Shown in pieces: positions 1-5,346 of a DNA stretch of 5,653 bases. The DNA lies in the NCBI GenBank assembly GCA_003857395.1, contig RPRC01000305.1, forward strand, positions 1 through 5,653, written 5' to 3'. Below the pieces are notes generated by a model. That model did not search any database. It was not told the origin of the DNA and was given only the letters and a program-made list of their open reading frames with translations. A program made the translations under genes and the position numbers. Source of the DNA: Geobacter sp. GTDB lineage: Bacteria; Desulfobacterota; Desulfuromonadia; Geobacterales; Geobacteraceae. The number at the start of each line of letters is the position of its first letter. Within the stretch, counting starts at the first letter, position 1.

Positions 1-849
1 ATAGCACTGGTCAGGGGAGACCATGAACTGAATGAGATCAAGCTCAAGAATTTCCTCCACTGTACCGAGCTGGAGATGGCCAACGATGAGGTGGTAACAA
101 AGGTCACCGGTGCACCGGTGGGATTCGCCGGTCCGGTTGGTCTGACGGTGAGAATTGTGGCCGACCTGGCGGTAAAAGGAATGAAAAACTCTGCCACCGG
201 CGGCAATGAAAAGGACCTCCACCTGAAAAACGTCAATCTGGAGCGGGATTTTACCGTCAACCAGTTTGCCGACATCAGGAATGTGGTCCACGGCGATGCC
301 TGCCCACGCTGCAAGGACGGCATACTGGAAATGTGGCGCGGTATCGAAGTAGGTCACGTTTTCAAACTGGGGACCAAATACTCCAAAGCGCTCAAGGCAA
401 CCTTCCTGGACGCTGACGGCAAGGATCAGACCATCTTCATGGGCTGCTACGGCATTGGCATCGGCCGCACCGTGGCCGCCTGCATCGAGCAGAACAACGA
501 TGCAAACGGCATCATCTTCCCCCTGCCCATCGCCCCGTTCCACTGCATCATCTCGGCCCTCAACATCAAGGAGGAGCCGGTGCGGGAAGCATCCGAGCTC
601 ATCTACCGGCAGCTTGTTGAGGCCGGGGTGGAAGTGCTGCTGGACGATCGGGATGAGCGGCCCGGCTTCAAGTTCAAGGACGCCGATCTCATCGGTATCC
701 CCTTACGGATCGTTGTCGGCAGCAAGAACCTGACAGAAGGCAAGGTGGAACTGAAGGAGCGAAAGAGCGGCGAGGTGGCACTGCTCCCGATTGCCGAAGC
801 GGTGGAAAAGGTCAAAACCGTGGTAGCAGAAGCTTTGGCAGCACGCTGA
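1..849 (+). CDS. proS: Prolyl-tRNA synthetase, C-terminal half (5' partial)
   Basis: Cytoplasmic class II aminoacyl-tRNA synthetase that charges tRNA-Pro with proline using ATP. The reading frame is open from base 1, so the gene begins outside the window. 282 residues are present, roughly half of the usual 570 or so for the bacterial type. The fragment opens inside the inserted editing domain (VRGDHELNEIKLKN near residues 4-17), which in this family hydrolyses mischarged Ala-tRNA-Pro. It then shows a C-P-R-C pair (about residues 101-104), the conserved RGIEVGHVFKLGTKYS stretch (about 114-128), class II motif 3 GIGIGRT (about 151-157) and FPLPIAPF (about 173-180), which leads into the anticodon-binding domain. 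That domain runs to the natural stop and contains DDRDERPGFKFKDADLIGIP. No frameshift or missing key residue was seen. pyrF follows after 8 nt, so the two are probably co-transcribed. The identification is very secure. Confidence 0.97.
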   Translation: MALVRGDHELNEIKLKNFLHCTELEMANDEVVTKVTGAPVGFAGPVGLTVRIVADLAVKGMKNSATGGNEKDLHLKNVNLERDFTVNQFADIRNVVHGDACPRCKDGILEMWRGIEVGHVFKLGTKYSKALKATFLDADGKDQTIFMGCYGIGIGRTVAACIEQNNDANGIIFPLPIAPFHCIISALNIKEEPVREASELIYRQLVEAGVEVLLDDRDERPGFKFKDADLIGIPLRIVVGSKNLTEGKVELKERKSGEVALLPIAEAVEKVKTVVAEALAAR

Positions 850-857
850 GGGATACT

Positions 858-1586
858 ATGACACGAGACGAAGCTCGATCGAAAATCATCTTTGCCCTTG
901 ATGTGGACAGTTTCAGTGCCGCCAGGCACTGGGTAGTAACCCTTTCCGGCCACGTCGGAATGTTCAAGGTGGGAAAGCAGCTTTTCACCGCCTACGGCCC
1001 CGAGATCGTCCGCATGATTGAAGACTTCGGTGCGGAAGTGTTCCTTGACCTGAAATACCATGACATCCCCAACACGGTTGCCCTGGCCTCCCGCGAGGCT
1101 GCGCGTCTCAAGGTAAAGCTCTTCAACCTCCATGCCCTGGGCGGGTACGAGATGATGGCCCGCACCATGGAGATGATGGACCGGGAATTCCCCGCCGACA
1201 ACCGCGCCAAGGTTCTGGCGGTAACCATCCTCACCTCCTCCACAGAGGAAACCTTGCGGGATGTGGGCATCGAACATCCAGTAGCGGAAATGGTCCCGCG
1301 GCTTGCGCTGCTGGCCAAGAAGGCCGGGCTCGATGGCGTAGTGGCCTCCCCCCAGGAGGTATCCCTGATCAGACAAGCATGCGGCGATGATTTCCTCATC
1401 GTGACACCCGGGGTGCGGCCCGGCTTTGCCGCCACCGATGACCAGAAGAGGATTATGACCCCAGCGGATGCCGTCGCTGCCGGAGCAGACTACCTGGTAA
1501 TCGGCCGTCCGATCAGCGCGGCTGCCGAGCCGCTGTTGGCGGTTGAAGCAATAGTGGACGAGATGGCTGAGAGCTGCAACGCCTGA
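858..1586 (+). CDS. pyrF: Orotidine 5'-phosphate decarboxylase
   Basis: Catalyses the last step of de novo UMP synthesis, removing CO2 from orotidine 5'-monophosphate; cytoplasmic TIM-barrel enzyme acting as a dimer. The 242-residue length is typical of the bacterial class. Visible signatures are ALDVD at residues 13-17 (substrate-contacting Asp15), FKVGK at 36-40 (Lys37), the catalytic D-x-K-x-x-D array DLKYHDIPNT at 64-73 (Asp64, Lys66, Asp69), TPGVRPG at 183-189 for phosphate binding, and VIGRPIS at 214-220. The ATG start is supported by a purine-rich GAGGGA about 4-5 nt upstream that overlaps the proS stop codon region, and by the tight 8-nt gap to proS, which suggests an operon. No attenuator or pyrimidine-responsive leader is visible. 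No other pyr genes lie in the window, so the association with proS and rlmB looks like housekeeping clustering. Confidence 0.97.
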   Translation: MTRDEARSKIIFALDVDSFSAARHWVVTLSGHVGMFKVGKQLFTAYGPEIVRMIEDFGAEVFLDLKYHDIPNTVALASREAARLKVKLFNLHALGGYEMMARTMEMMDREFPADNRAKVLAVTILTSSTEETLRDVGIEHPVAEMVPRLALLAKKAGLDGVVASPQEVSLIRQACGDDFLIVTPGVRPGFAATDDQKRIMTPADAVAAGADYLVIGRPISAAAEPLLAVEAIVDEMAESCNA

Positions 1587-1629
1587 CTATCATCCTTGTT
1601 TTCCGAACAAATCACTGCTGGTTACAAAT

Positions 1630-1653
1630 CTCTCGACACATCGTGCCTGAGAG
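1630..1653 (+). other. Possible leader hairpin upstream of rlmB
   Basis: In the 97-nt gap between pyrF and rlmB, CTCTC (1630-1634) can pair with GAGAG (1649-1653), and inside it CAC (1637-1639) can pair with GTG (1643-1645), giving an 8-bp interrupted stem. No T-run follows, so it is not an intrinsic terminator, and pyrF and rlmB could still share a transcript. It might be chance. The rest of the gap holds no convincing promoter. Confidence 0.2.
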
Positions 1654-1683
1654 CGGAAAGACTTTTACGAGGCCGCGTTACCT

Positions 1684-2427
1684 ATGAAAGAAGATATCAT
1701 TTACGGGCTGAATCCGGCCATGGAAGCACTCCGCGGGACCAGGAAGGCCTTTGAGCTTTTCATCGCCGGGACCAGTGCGGATAAACGGCTTGAGAAACTC
1801 CTGAAACTGGCCGCTGAAAAAGGTGTACCGGTCAGGCACCGGGAAAAATCCGATATCTCGAAGCTCTGCGGCAACGACCATCACCAGGGGGTTGCCCTCA
1901 GGATTGAAGGCTATTCCTATGCGGAGATTGAAGATATCCTTGAACGCTTCCGATCTTCGGGAGAGAATGGCCTCATTATTGTGCTAGACGGCATTCAGGA
2001 CCCACACAACCTCGGTGCAATCATCCGCAGTGCCGCCTGCGCCGGAGCCCACGGCGTGATTATTCCCAAAGACCGTGCAGCAGGGGTGACCCCCACGGTT
2101 GAGAAGTCCTCGGCCGGCGCAGTTGAAACGATCCCGGTGACACAGGTGACAAACATTGCCCAGACCCTGGAGGAATTGAAAAAAGCCGGATTCTGGATCT
2201 ACGGGGCATCGGACAATGCCTCTGCCCTGCTCTTCGATCAGAACCTCACCGGTGCCACGGTGCTGGTAATCGGAAACGAAGGGGAAGGTATCCGACCCCT
2301 GGTCCGCAAGAAATGCGACGCCGTCTTTTCCATCCCCATGCAGGGCGGCGTCAGCTCACTCAATGCCTCGGTGGCTGCCGGCGTGGCCCTGTTCGAGGTG
2401 GTACGGCAGCGGCTGAAAAAAGGCTGA
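1684..2427 (+). CDS. rlmB: 23S rRNA 2'-O-methyltransferase, SpoU/TrmH family (RlmB-like)
   Basis: SPOUT-class methyltransferase that, by homology to E. coli RlmB, transfers a methyl group from S-adenosylmethionine to the 2'-O of a guanosine in the 23S rRNA peptidyl-transferase region. 247 residues, close to the usual length. The N-terminal SpoU substrate-binding domain covers about residues 4-77, starting IIYGLNPAMEALR and ending near HHQGVALRIEGY. The SAM-binding trefoil-knot domain covers about 96-240 and shows all three family motifs: LDGIQDPHNLGAIIRSA at 101-117 (Arg115), VIGNEGEGI at 195-203 (Glu199), and IPMQGGVSSLNASVAAG at 217-233 (Asn227). The ATG is the family's normal start; its Shine-Dalgarno is weak (ACGAGG, 11 nt away). 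A strong terminator follows 45 nt after the stop. The family also contains tRNA Gm18 and other rRNA methylases, so exact target specificity is inferred. Confidence 0.92.
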   Translation: MKEDIIYGLNPAMEALRGTRKAFELFIAGTSADKRLEKLLKLAAEKGVPVRHREKSDISKLCGNDHHQGVALRIEGYSYAEIEDILERFRSSGENGLIIVLDGIQDPHNLGAIIRSAACAGAHGVIIPKDRAAGVTPTVEKSSAGAVETIPVTQVTNIAQTLEELKKAGFWIYGASDNASALLFDQNLTGATVLVIGNEGEGIRPLVRKKCDAVFSIPMQGGVSSLNASVAAGVALFEVVRQRLKKG

Positions 2428-2472
2428 CAACGCTCCTTTTGTTGTCATGGATATTCCGAATTTAACAACAAG

Positions 2473-2508
2473 AAAAAGCCGGTTTCCCCTTGGGTTCCGG
2501 CTTTTTTT
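2473..2508 (+). terminator. Bidirectional intrinsic terminator between convergent rlmB and cyclophilin gene
   Basis: Perfect 10-bp inverted repeat AAAAAGCCGG (2473-2482) and CCGGCTTTTT (2497-2506) around a 14-nt loop, with seven T residues at 2502-2508 on the plus strand. On the minus strand the same structure ends in five T residues. It lies 45 nt past the rlmB stop and 30 nt past the stop of the cyclophilin gene, so it can end both transcripts. Confidence 0.9.
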
Positions 2509-2538
2509 ATCTTCTGTCGAATTGAATAACGTAGTGGT

Positions 2539-3114
2539 CTATTTCAGGATTTTCACCGACTTTATTTCTACCGCTTCAAGGGGAACATCCCGCATCCCCT
2601 TCCGCACACCGGTCCTCACCCCTGCAATCCTGTCAACCACATCCATTCCTTCAATCACCCTGCCGAATACCGCGTAACCGTAACCGTCCGGCTGGGGGCG
2701 ATTCAAGCCATTGTTGTTCACCAGATTGATAAAAAACTGGGCGGTGGCACTGTCAGGATCCGAGGTACGCGCCATGGCGATGGTTCCCCGCTCATTTTTG
2801 AGGCCGTTAGAGGCTTCATTAAGGACAGGCTTTCTCGTCGATTTCTGCATCATTTCCAGGGTAAATCCGCCGCCTTGAATCATGAAACCGGGCATCACCC
2901 GGTGAAAGGCAGTGCCGTTATAGAAACCATCTTTTACATAGGTGAGAAAGTTTTTTACCGACAGGGGCGAATCTTTCTGGAACAGCTCAATCTTTATTTT
3001 TCCCAGAGATGTTTCCATGAGCACCGTCGGGTTCTTTCCAGCGGCCCCGGCGGAAACCGCAAGCAAACCGATTGCCAGAGTAATGGTTACTGACGCTAGA
3101 AGCTTTTTGAACAT
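2539..3114 (-). CDS. Exported cyclophilin-type peptidyl-prolyl cis-trans isomerase
   Basis: Catalyses cis-trans isomerisation of X-Pro bonds and is predicted to assist protein folding in the periplasm. The 191-residue protein begins with a Sec signal peptide (MFKK, then a hydrophobic stretch at about 5-20, cleavage near AGA-AG at about 22-26). The mature part is a single cyclophilin domain: NFLTYVKDGFYNGTAFHRV to residue 73, the catalytic block FHRVMPGFMIQGG at 70-82 (Arg72, Gln80), RGTIAMAR at 109-116, QFFIN at 126-130 and YAVFGRVIEGMDVVD at 147-161. An in-frame ATG lies 42 nt upstream (3156), but start 3114 is chosen because GGGAGG sits 5 nt before it and the protein then opens directly with the signal peptide. 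Where most relatives have Trp or Phe in the ligand pocket (after the FIN motif), this protein appears to have Gly135. It has its own terminator and is separated from ppiC by another. It resembles E. coli PpiA in role, but orthology is not established, so no symbol is given. Confidence 0.93.
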   Translation of the reverse strand: MFKKLLASVTITLAIGLLAVSAGAAGKNPTVLMETSLGKIKIELFQKDSPLSVKNFLTYVKDGFYNGTAFHRVMPGFMIQGGGFTLEMMQKSTRKPVLNEASNGLKNERGTIAMARTSDPDSATAQFFINLVNNNGLNRPQPDGYGYAVFGRVIEGMDVVDRIAGVRTGVRKGMRDVPLEAVEIKSVKILK

Positions 3115-3119
3115 GTTTT

Positions 3120-3125
3120 CCTCCC
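3120..3125 (-). promoter_or_regulatory. Ribosome binding site of the cyclophilin gene (decides the start)
   Basis: On the minus strand GGGAGG is followed by AAAAC and then ATG at 3114. Strength and 5-nt spacing are near ideal. The upstream in-frame ATG at 3156 lacks such a site and would put 14 charged residues before the signal peptide. Confidence 0.9.
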
Positions 3126-3214
3126 GTGAAGAGTCTTGATTTTCTTTCAGGAACATCCATAGACAGCCGTAGTGATAAACTGCTACTTATTTGTCCTTAC
3201 TTTAAAGCACAAAG

Positions 3215-3246
3215 AAAAAGCCGGCGCCCGCAATGGGTTCCGGCTT
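3215..3246 (-). terminator. Intrinsic terminator downstream of ppiC
   Basis: On the minus strand, AAGCCGG (3246-3240) pairs with CCGGCTT (3224-3218), with an inner CCC/GGG helix (3237-3235 with 3229-3227) and a loop of five bases. It runs directly into TTTTT (3219-3215). It lies 46 nt past the ppiC stop. In the plus direction there is no T-run, so it is one-way. It separates ppiC from the cyclophilin gene, implying that the latter has its own promoter in 3126-3214, although no convincing -35/-10 pair was found there. Confidence 0.85.
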
Positions 3247-3292
3247 CAACGTTTCAGGACCCGATAGCTGGGCAAAGGGCCATAACGCACAA

Positions 3293-3574
3293 CTATTCGG
3301 TACGACTGGTAATCTCAATCAGGTGGTAGCCGAACTGGGTCTTGACAGGACCAAGAACCTTTCCGACTTCACCGGTGAACACAACCTCGTCGAACTCCTT
3401 GACCATCTGACCCGGACTGAATGTTCCCAGAGCTCCGCCATCTCTCTTTGAAGGGCAAAGGGAGTTTTCCTTAGCAACGGCAGCAAAGTCTTTTCCGCCG
3501 TCTATTTCAGCCTTGAGGTTTTCACAGACTTCCTTGCTGGCCACAAGGATGTGGCGTGCACTTGCTCTTTTCAT
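3293..3574 (-). CDS. ppiC: Parvulin-type peptidyl-prolyl cis-trans isomerase PpiC
   Basis: Small stand-alone parvulin that isomerises X-Pro bonds; it has no signal peptide, so it is predicted to be cytoplasmic. At 93 residues it matches the length of E. coli PpiC and shares its pattern: ARHILV near the start, SLCPSKRDGGALG at 38-50, GQMVKEFDEVVF at 55-66 and TQFGYHLIEI at 79-88. Expected active-site positions of the parvulin fold are present: the paired His8 and His84, Cys40, Met57 and Phe61. The frame stays open to an ATG at 3670, but start 3574 is preferred because AAGGAG lies 6 nt upstream and the domain begins there. It is followed by its own hairpin terminator and probably has its own promoter in the 175-nt gap to its right, so it is likely monocistronic. 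A cyclophilin of unrelated fold lies next door. Confidence 0.95.
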   Translation of the reverse strand: MKRASARHILVASKEVCENLKAEIDGGKDFAAVAKENSLCPSKRDGGALGTFSPGQMVKEFDEVVFTGEVGKVLGPVKTQFGYHLIEITSRTE

Positions 3575-3580
3575 TATGTT

Positions 3581-3586
3581 CTCCTT
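3581..3586 (-). promoter_or_regulatory. Ribosome binding site of ppiC (decides the start)
   Basis: The minus strand reads AAGGAG, AACATA, then ATG at 3574. The 6-nt spacing supports this start over the in-frame ATG at 3670, which would add 32 residues with no similarity to the family. Confidence 0.9.
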
Positions 3587-3650
3587 TTGATAGATGTTCG
3601 CCTTACCGCATTTTCGGTATGACCAGAGGGCGGCAAGAATCATTGGATGC

Positions 3651-3659
3651 AGAATACCA
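3651..3659 (-). promoter_or_regulatory. Possible extended -10 promoter element of ppiC
   Basis: The minus strand reads TGG then TATTCT (3659-3651), an extended -10 form (TGn plus a 4/6 match to TATAAT) about 77 nt before the ppiC ATG. No good -35 box lies 15-18 nt upstream. Position is reasonable, but the match is weak. Confidence 0.3.
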
Positions 3660-3749
3660 TATTCCTGCACTCGAAGAGAGTTTTTTTGCTTCAGTCAGCA
3701 AGTTTTGAGTAGTACAGGCCCACTCGAAACCACTCCACTTTCTGCTGTC

Positions 3750-3947
3750 TCAGCTCACTCTCTGTTTACGCCCGAAGATGAAATACGCAAGTGAGCCAAT
3801 CAGTGGGAAAAATACCACTACCAGCAGCCAGACCAGCTTCGTATGACCCGTGAATTCACTCCGCAGAATGTCAAGCAAGGCCACGACGCACAGAATCGTG
3901 CTCAGTAAAAAGCAGATCACAAACAATTCCTGTATACCGAATCCCAA
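3750..3947 (-). CDS. Small PLDc_N-domain membrane protein (TTG start)
   Basis: 65-residue integral membrane protein made almost entirely of a PLDc_N domain, the two-helix segment named after the N-terminus of cardiolipin synthase-like phospholipase D proteins. Here it stands alone with no HKD catalytic motif, so it is not itself a phospholipase and its function is unknown. Helix 1 spans about residues 7-25 and helix 2 about 38-58. The family signature is clear: ALLDILRSEFTGHTKLVW at 23-40, then FFPLIGSLAYFIFGRK at 46-61, ending in a basic tail that should lie in the cytoplasm. A GTG at 3965 in the same frame would give 71 residues, but AGGGAGG falls inside that extension and sits exactly 5 nt before TTG 3947, so TTG is the better start. 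It follows the PrcB-like gene after a 72-nt gap without a terminator and may be co-transcribed with it. Confidence 0.85.
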   Translation of the reverse strand: MGFGIQELFVICFLLSTILCVVALLDILRSEFTGHTKLVWLLVVVFFPLIGSLAYFIFGRKQRVS

Positions 3948-3952
3948 AAGAA

Positions 3953-3959
3953 CCTCCCT
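3953..3959 (-). promoter_or_regulatory. Ribosome binding site pointing to a TTG start for the PLDc_N gene
   Basis: The minus strand reads AGGGAGG, then TTCTT, then TTG at 3947. The other in-frame candidate, GTG at 3965, has no purine-rich site before it and would place this element inside the coding sequence at codons 3-5. Confidence 0.75.
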
Positions 3960-4019
3960 AGCCACAAGACCGGGACCAGGACCATGACAGCCCCCCGAGC
4001 ATTACTCCGGAAATAAGTC

Positions 4020-4847
4020 TCACTTCTGTTCCTGTTCTTTGCAGGAACCTTTTCGCACGATCATTCCATACCCATTTTTCTTTTCAAACGCCTTCATGTG
4101 GTACTGACCCGAAGCGCGAAAAGGCCCCTGGAGTTCCAGGATAATCTCGATCAGATCATAGGGAATGACCTGCAGGCCGCCCTCGACACATCGGTCACCG
4201 AAATGGATGCCGTATAGCCAGTCGGCTTGAAAACCAAGAAACACGCAGGCAACGCCGTACTTTTTGAAATCAATTTCGGGAGCCGGAGCGCCAAATGCGC
4301 TCTGCCAGAGGCTCTGCCACTCGGCACTGTCCGTAATAACGGTAAGAAGTTCCTGCCCCTGCCGCGAAAGGAAGCCTTCCCACTCCTGGTCACCTTTACG
4401 AACGGGTAGTGGAATTGTTTGCTGGCTTCGATCATGCCGTTCCAACAGAAGGCTCTCTTTGAATCCTGACTGCACCGTAATCTCCAGCACCTGAATCAGC
4501 TGAGAGGAGTCTTGGACGTCAGGATTCCGCCAGAATTTTTGAAAGATCCGCACTGCCGACTTTCCGGGCGTAACGCCTTGAAGAGTCACGCTTTCAAGGG
4601 GATTATGGGCAACAATCCTGACAGAATCGCCCTCTACCTCCACGGGACAGCTGTAGCTTTTGCTACCCGGAAGAGGCAGAACCAGAGTCTCCCCCACGGT
4701 GAGAACCTTTTGCGTGGGAACGACACCCGGCTTACCTGCCTGCTGACTCCCCTCGGGAAGTATTGAACTCCAGTCAGTAGCGAAAACCTGCGGAACCAAG
4801 AGCAGAGACACCGTCAACGCAAGCGCACAATGCAGAAAAAACCTCAT
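4020..4847 (-). CDS. Exported protein with Ig-like region and PrcB-like C-terminal domain
   Basis: 275-residue protein of unknown function. Residues 1-23 form a Sec signal peptide (hydrophobic stretch ending VFA, cleavage before TDW), so it is predicted to be periplasmic or otherwise exported. Residues about 45-126 look like an all-beta, Ig-like module (TVGETLVLPLPGSKSY, later LQGVTPGKSAVRIF and LIQVLEITVQ), in the style of domains found in Ig-like or secretin N-terminal families. Residues about 165-267 resemble the PrcB_C family of exported protease-complex subunits: DSAEWQSLW at 173-181, EIDFKKYGVACVFLGF at 191-206, and a final YHMKAFEKKNGYGMIV. The usual Gly-Gly-Tyr after the FLG motif is replaced by QADWLYGI. 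Four cysteines remain after processing (67, 201, 220, 269), so disulfides are possible. The start is supported by GGAGG 8 nt upstream. The family call was made by eye; export is more certain than domain identity. Confidence 0.75.
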   Translation of the reverse strand: MRFFLHCALALTVSLLLVPQVFATDWSSILPEGSQQAGKPGVVPTQKVLTVGETLVLPLPGSKSYSCPVEVEGDSVRIVAHNPLESVTLQGVTPGKSAVRIFQKFWRNPDVQDSSQLIQVLEITVQSGFKESLLLERHDRSQQTIPLPVRKGDQEWEGFLSRQGQELLTVITDSAEWQSLWQSAFGAPAPEIDFKKYGVACVFLGFQADWLYGIHFGDRCVEGGLQVIPYDLIEIILELQGPFRASGQYHMKAFEKKNGYGMIVRKGSCKEQEQK

Positions 4848-4998
4848 CTAAGACACCTCCGGAAAACAGCCTGGCGAAAAGATTACTGCATGTCAGTCAA
4901 AAAAGGGAAGAGAAACAGCTGTCGCAAGTCGGAAATCCTGCCTGACCTTGACAGAGGAAGGTCTTGTTTTCCTCCTGACGACAACAATCTGCTCGAGA
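4848..4998. other. Intergenic gap between the 115-residue and PrcB-like genes
   Basis: These 151 nt hold the ribosome binding site GGAGG (4856-4860, minus strand) and little else that is convincing. A 6-bp hairpin GACCTT/AAGGTC (4944-4949 with 4958-4963) is followed by TTGTTTT only on the plus strand, where no gene precedes it. On the minus strand no terminator follows the 115-residue gene, so read-through is possible. TTGACT on the minus strand (near 4895-4900) and TTGACA on the plus strand (4948-4953) lack matching -10 boxes. Confidence 0.5.
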
Positions 4999-5346
4999 CT
5001 AGCGCGTAACAAAATACGTAATTACGAGGAAGACAAGTGCAAACAACAGCAGAAGCGACCAGGCAATACTGTTCGCCCGCAACTGATTGCGTACCGGCAA
5101 GGCTGGAAAAGGACTTCCTATCTTACTCCGAGCCATTGCCCTGGAACAGAGGAGAAAGAGCAAAAAACCCAGGACTGCCGAAAAAACATATGGCACCAGC
5201 GACGAGAGCAGGGAGCCCGACTTTCCGGTCCAGATGAGAACCAGCCCGGCAACCCCAACAACCGCCAAAATCCCGCCAGCCAGTTTGCCAAGCATCCACG
5301 GCAGCTGCTTGATCTCGGACTTTGTCCGGTTCAAAATATCACTCAT
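4999..5346 (-). CDS. Hypothetical three-helix membrane protein
   Basis: I do not recognise this 115-residue protein. It starts with a charged, probably helical segment (MSDILNRTKSEIKQL), followed by three hydrophobic segments at about residues 19-39, 46-68 and 92-112. Between helices 2 and 3 lies a basic loop (SRAMARSKIGS to RNQLR), which by the positive-inside rule should face the cytoplasm. The protein ends abruptly after helix 3 with VTR. The frame stays open to a GTG at 5400, but that codon has no ribosome binding site. ATG 5346 has GGGGTG 5 nt upstream and gives a typical soluble start; a GTG at 5352 is a less likely alternative. That the frame is coding is supported by the coherent membrane topology, the start signal and its orientation with the other minus-strand genes. 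It may be co-transcribed with the PrcB-like gene 151 nt downstream. Confidence 0.72.
   Translation of the reverse strand: MSDILNRTKSEIKQLPWMLGKLAGGILAVVGVAGLVLIWTGKSGSLLSSLVPYVFSAVLGFLLFLLCSRAMARSKIGSPFPALPVRNQLRANSIAWSLLLLFALVFLVITYFVTR

Noticed and set aside
603..1376. Long minus-strand open frame (257 codons) antisense to proS and pyrF, and a second one at 992-1435
   Set aside because: Both lie opposite well-identified genes, their translations resemble no family and have odd composition, and no ribosome binding site was noted. They are shadow frames of GC-rich coding sequence.
3547..3566. Sigma-54-like TGGC...TTGC on the plus strand
   Set aside because: The GG to GC spacing is one base short of the required 10, it lies within ppiC coding sequence, and it points at no plus-strand gene.
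3673..3700. T-run with TTGC/GCAA inverted repeat as a terminator after the PLDc_N gene
   Set aside because: On the minus strand the stem is only 4 bp and is followed by A residues, not T, so the polarity is wrong for either neighbour.
3958..4002. 14-codon minus-strand frame whose TAG overlaps the PLDc_N ribosome binding site, a possible coupling leader peptide
   Set aside because: Its GGAG is only 2 nt from the ATG, too close for good initiation, and the peptide has no recognisable feature. Chance is the simpler explanation.
4895..4900. TTGACT on the minus strand upstream of the PrcB-like gene
   Set aside because: The hexamer 17 nt downstream is TCGCCA. The nearby TAATCT is only about 10 nt away, too close for a sigma-70 pair.
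4948..4953. Perfect TTGACA on the plus strand
   Set aside because: At 16-18 nt downstream there is only CCTCCT-like sequence and no -10 box, and no plus-strand gene follows.
4971..4977. Strong Shine-Dalgarno-like AGGAGG on the minus strand after the 115-residue gene
   Set aside because: It is followed by AAAACAAGACC with no ATG, GTG or TTG within usable distance, so it starts no gene.
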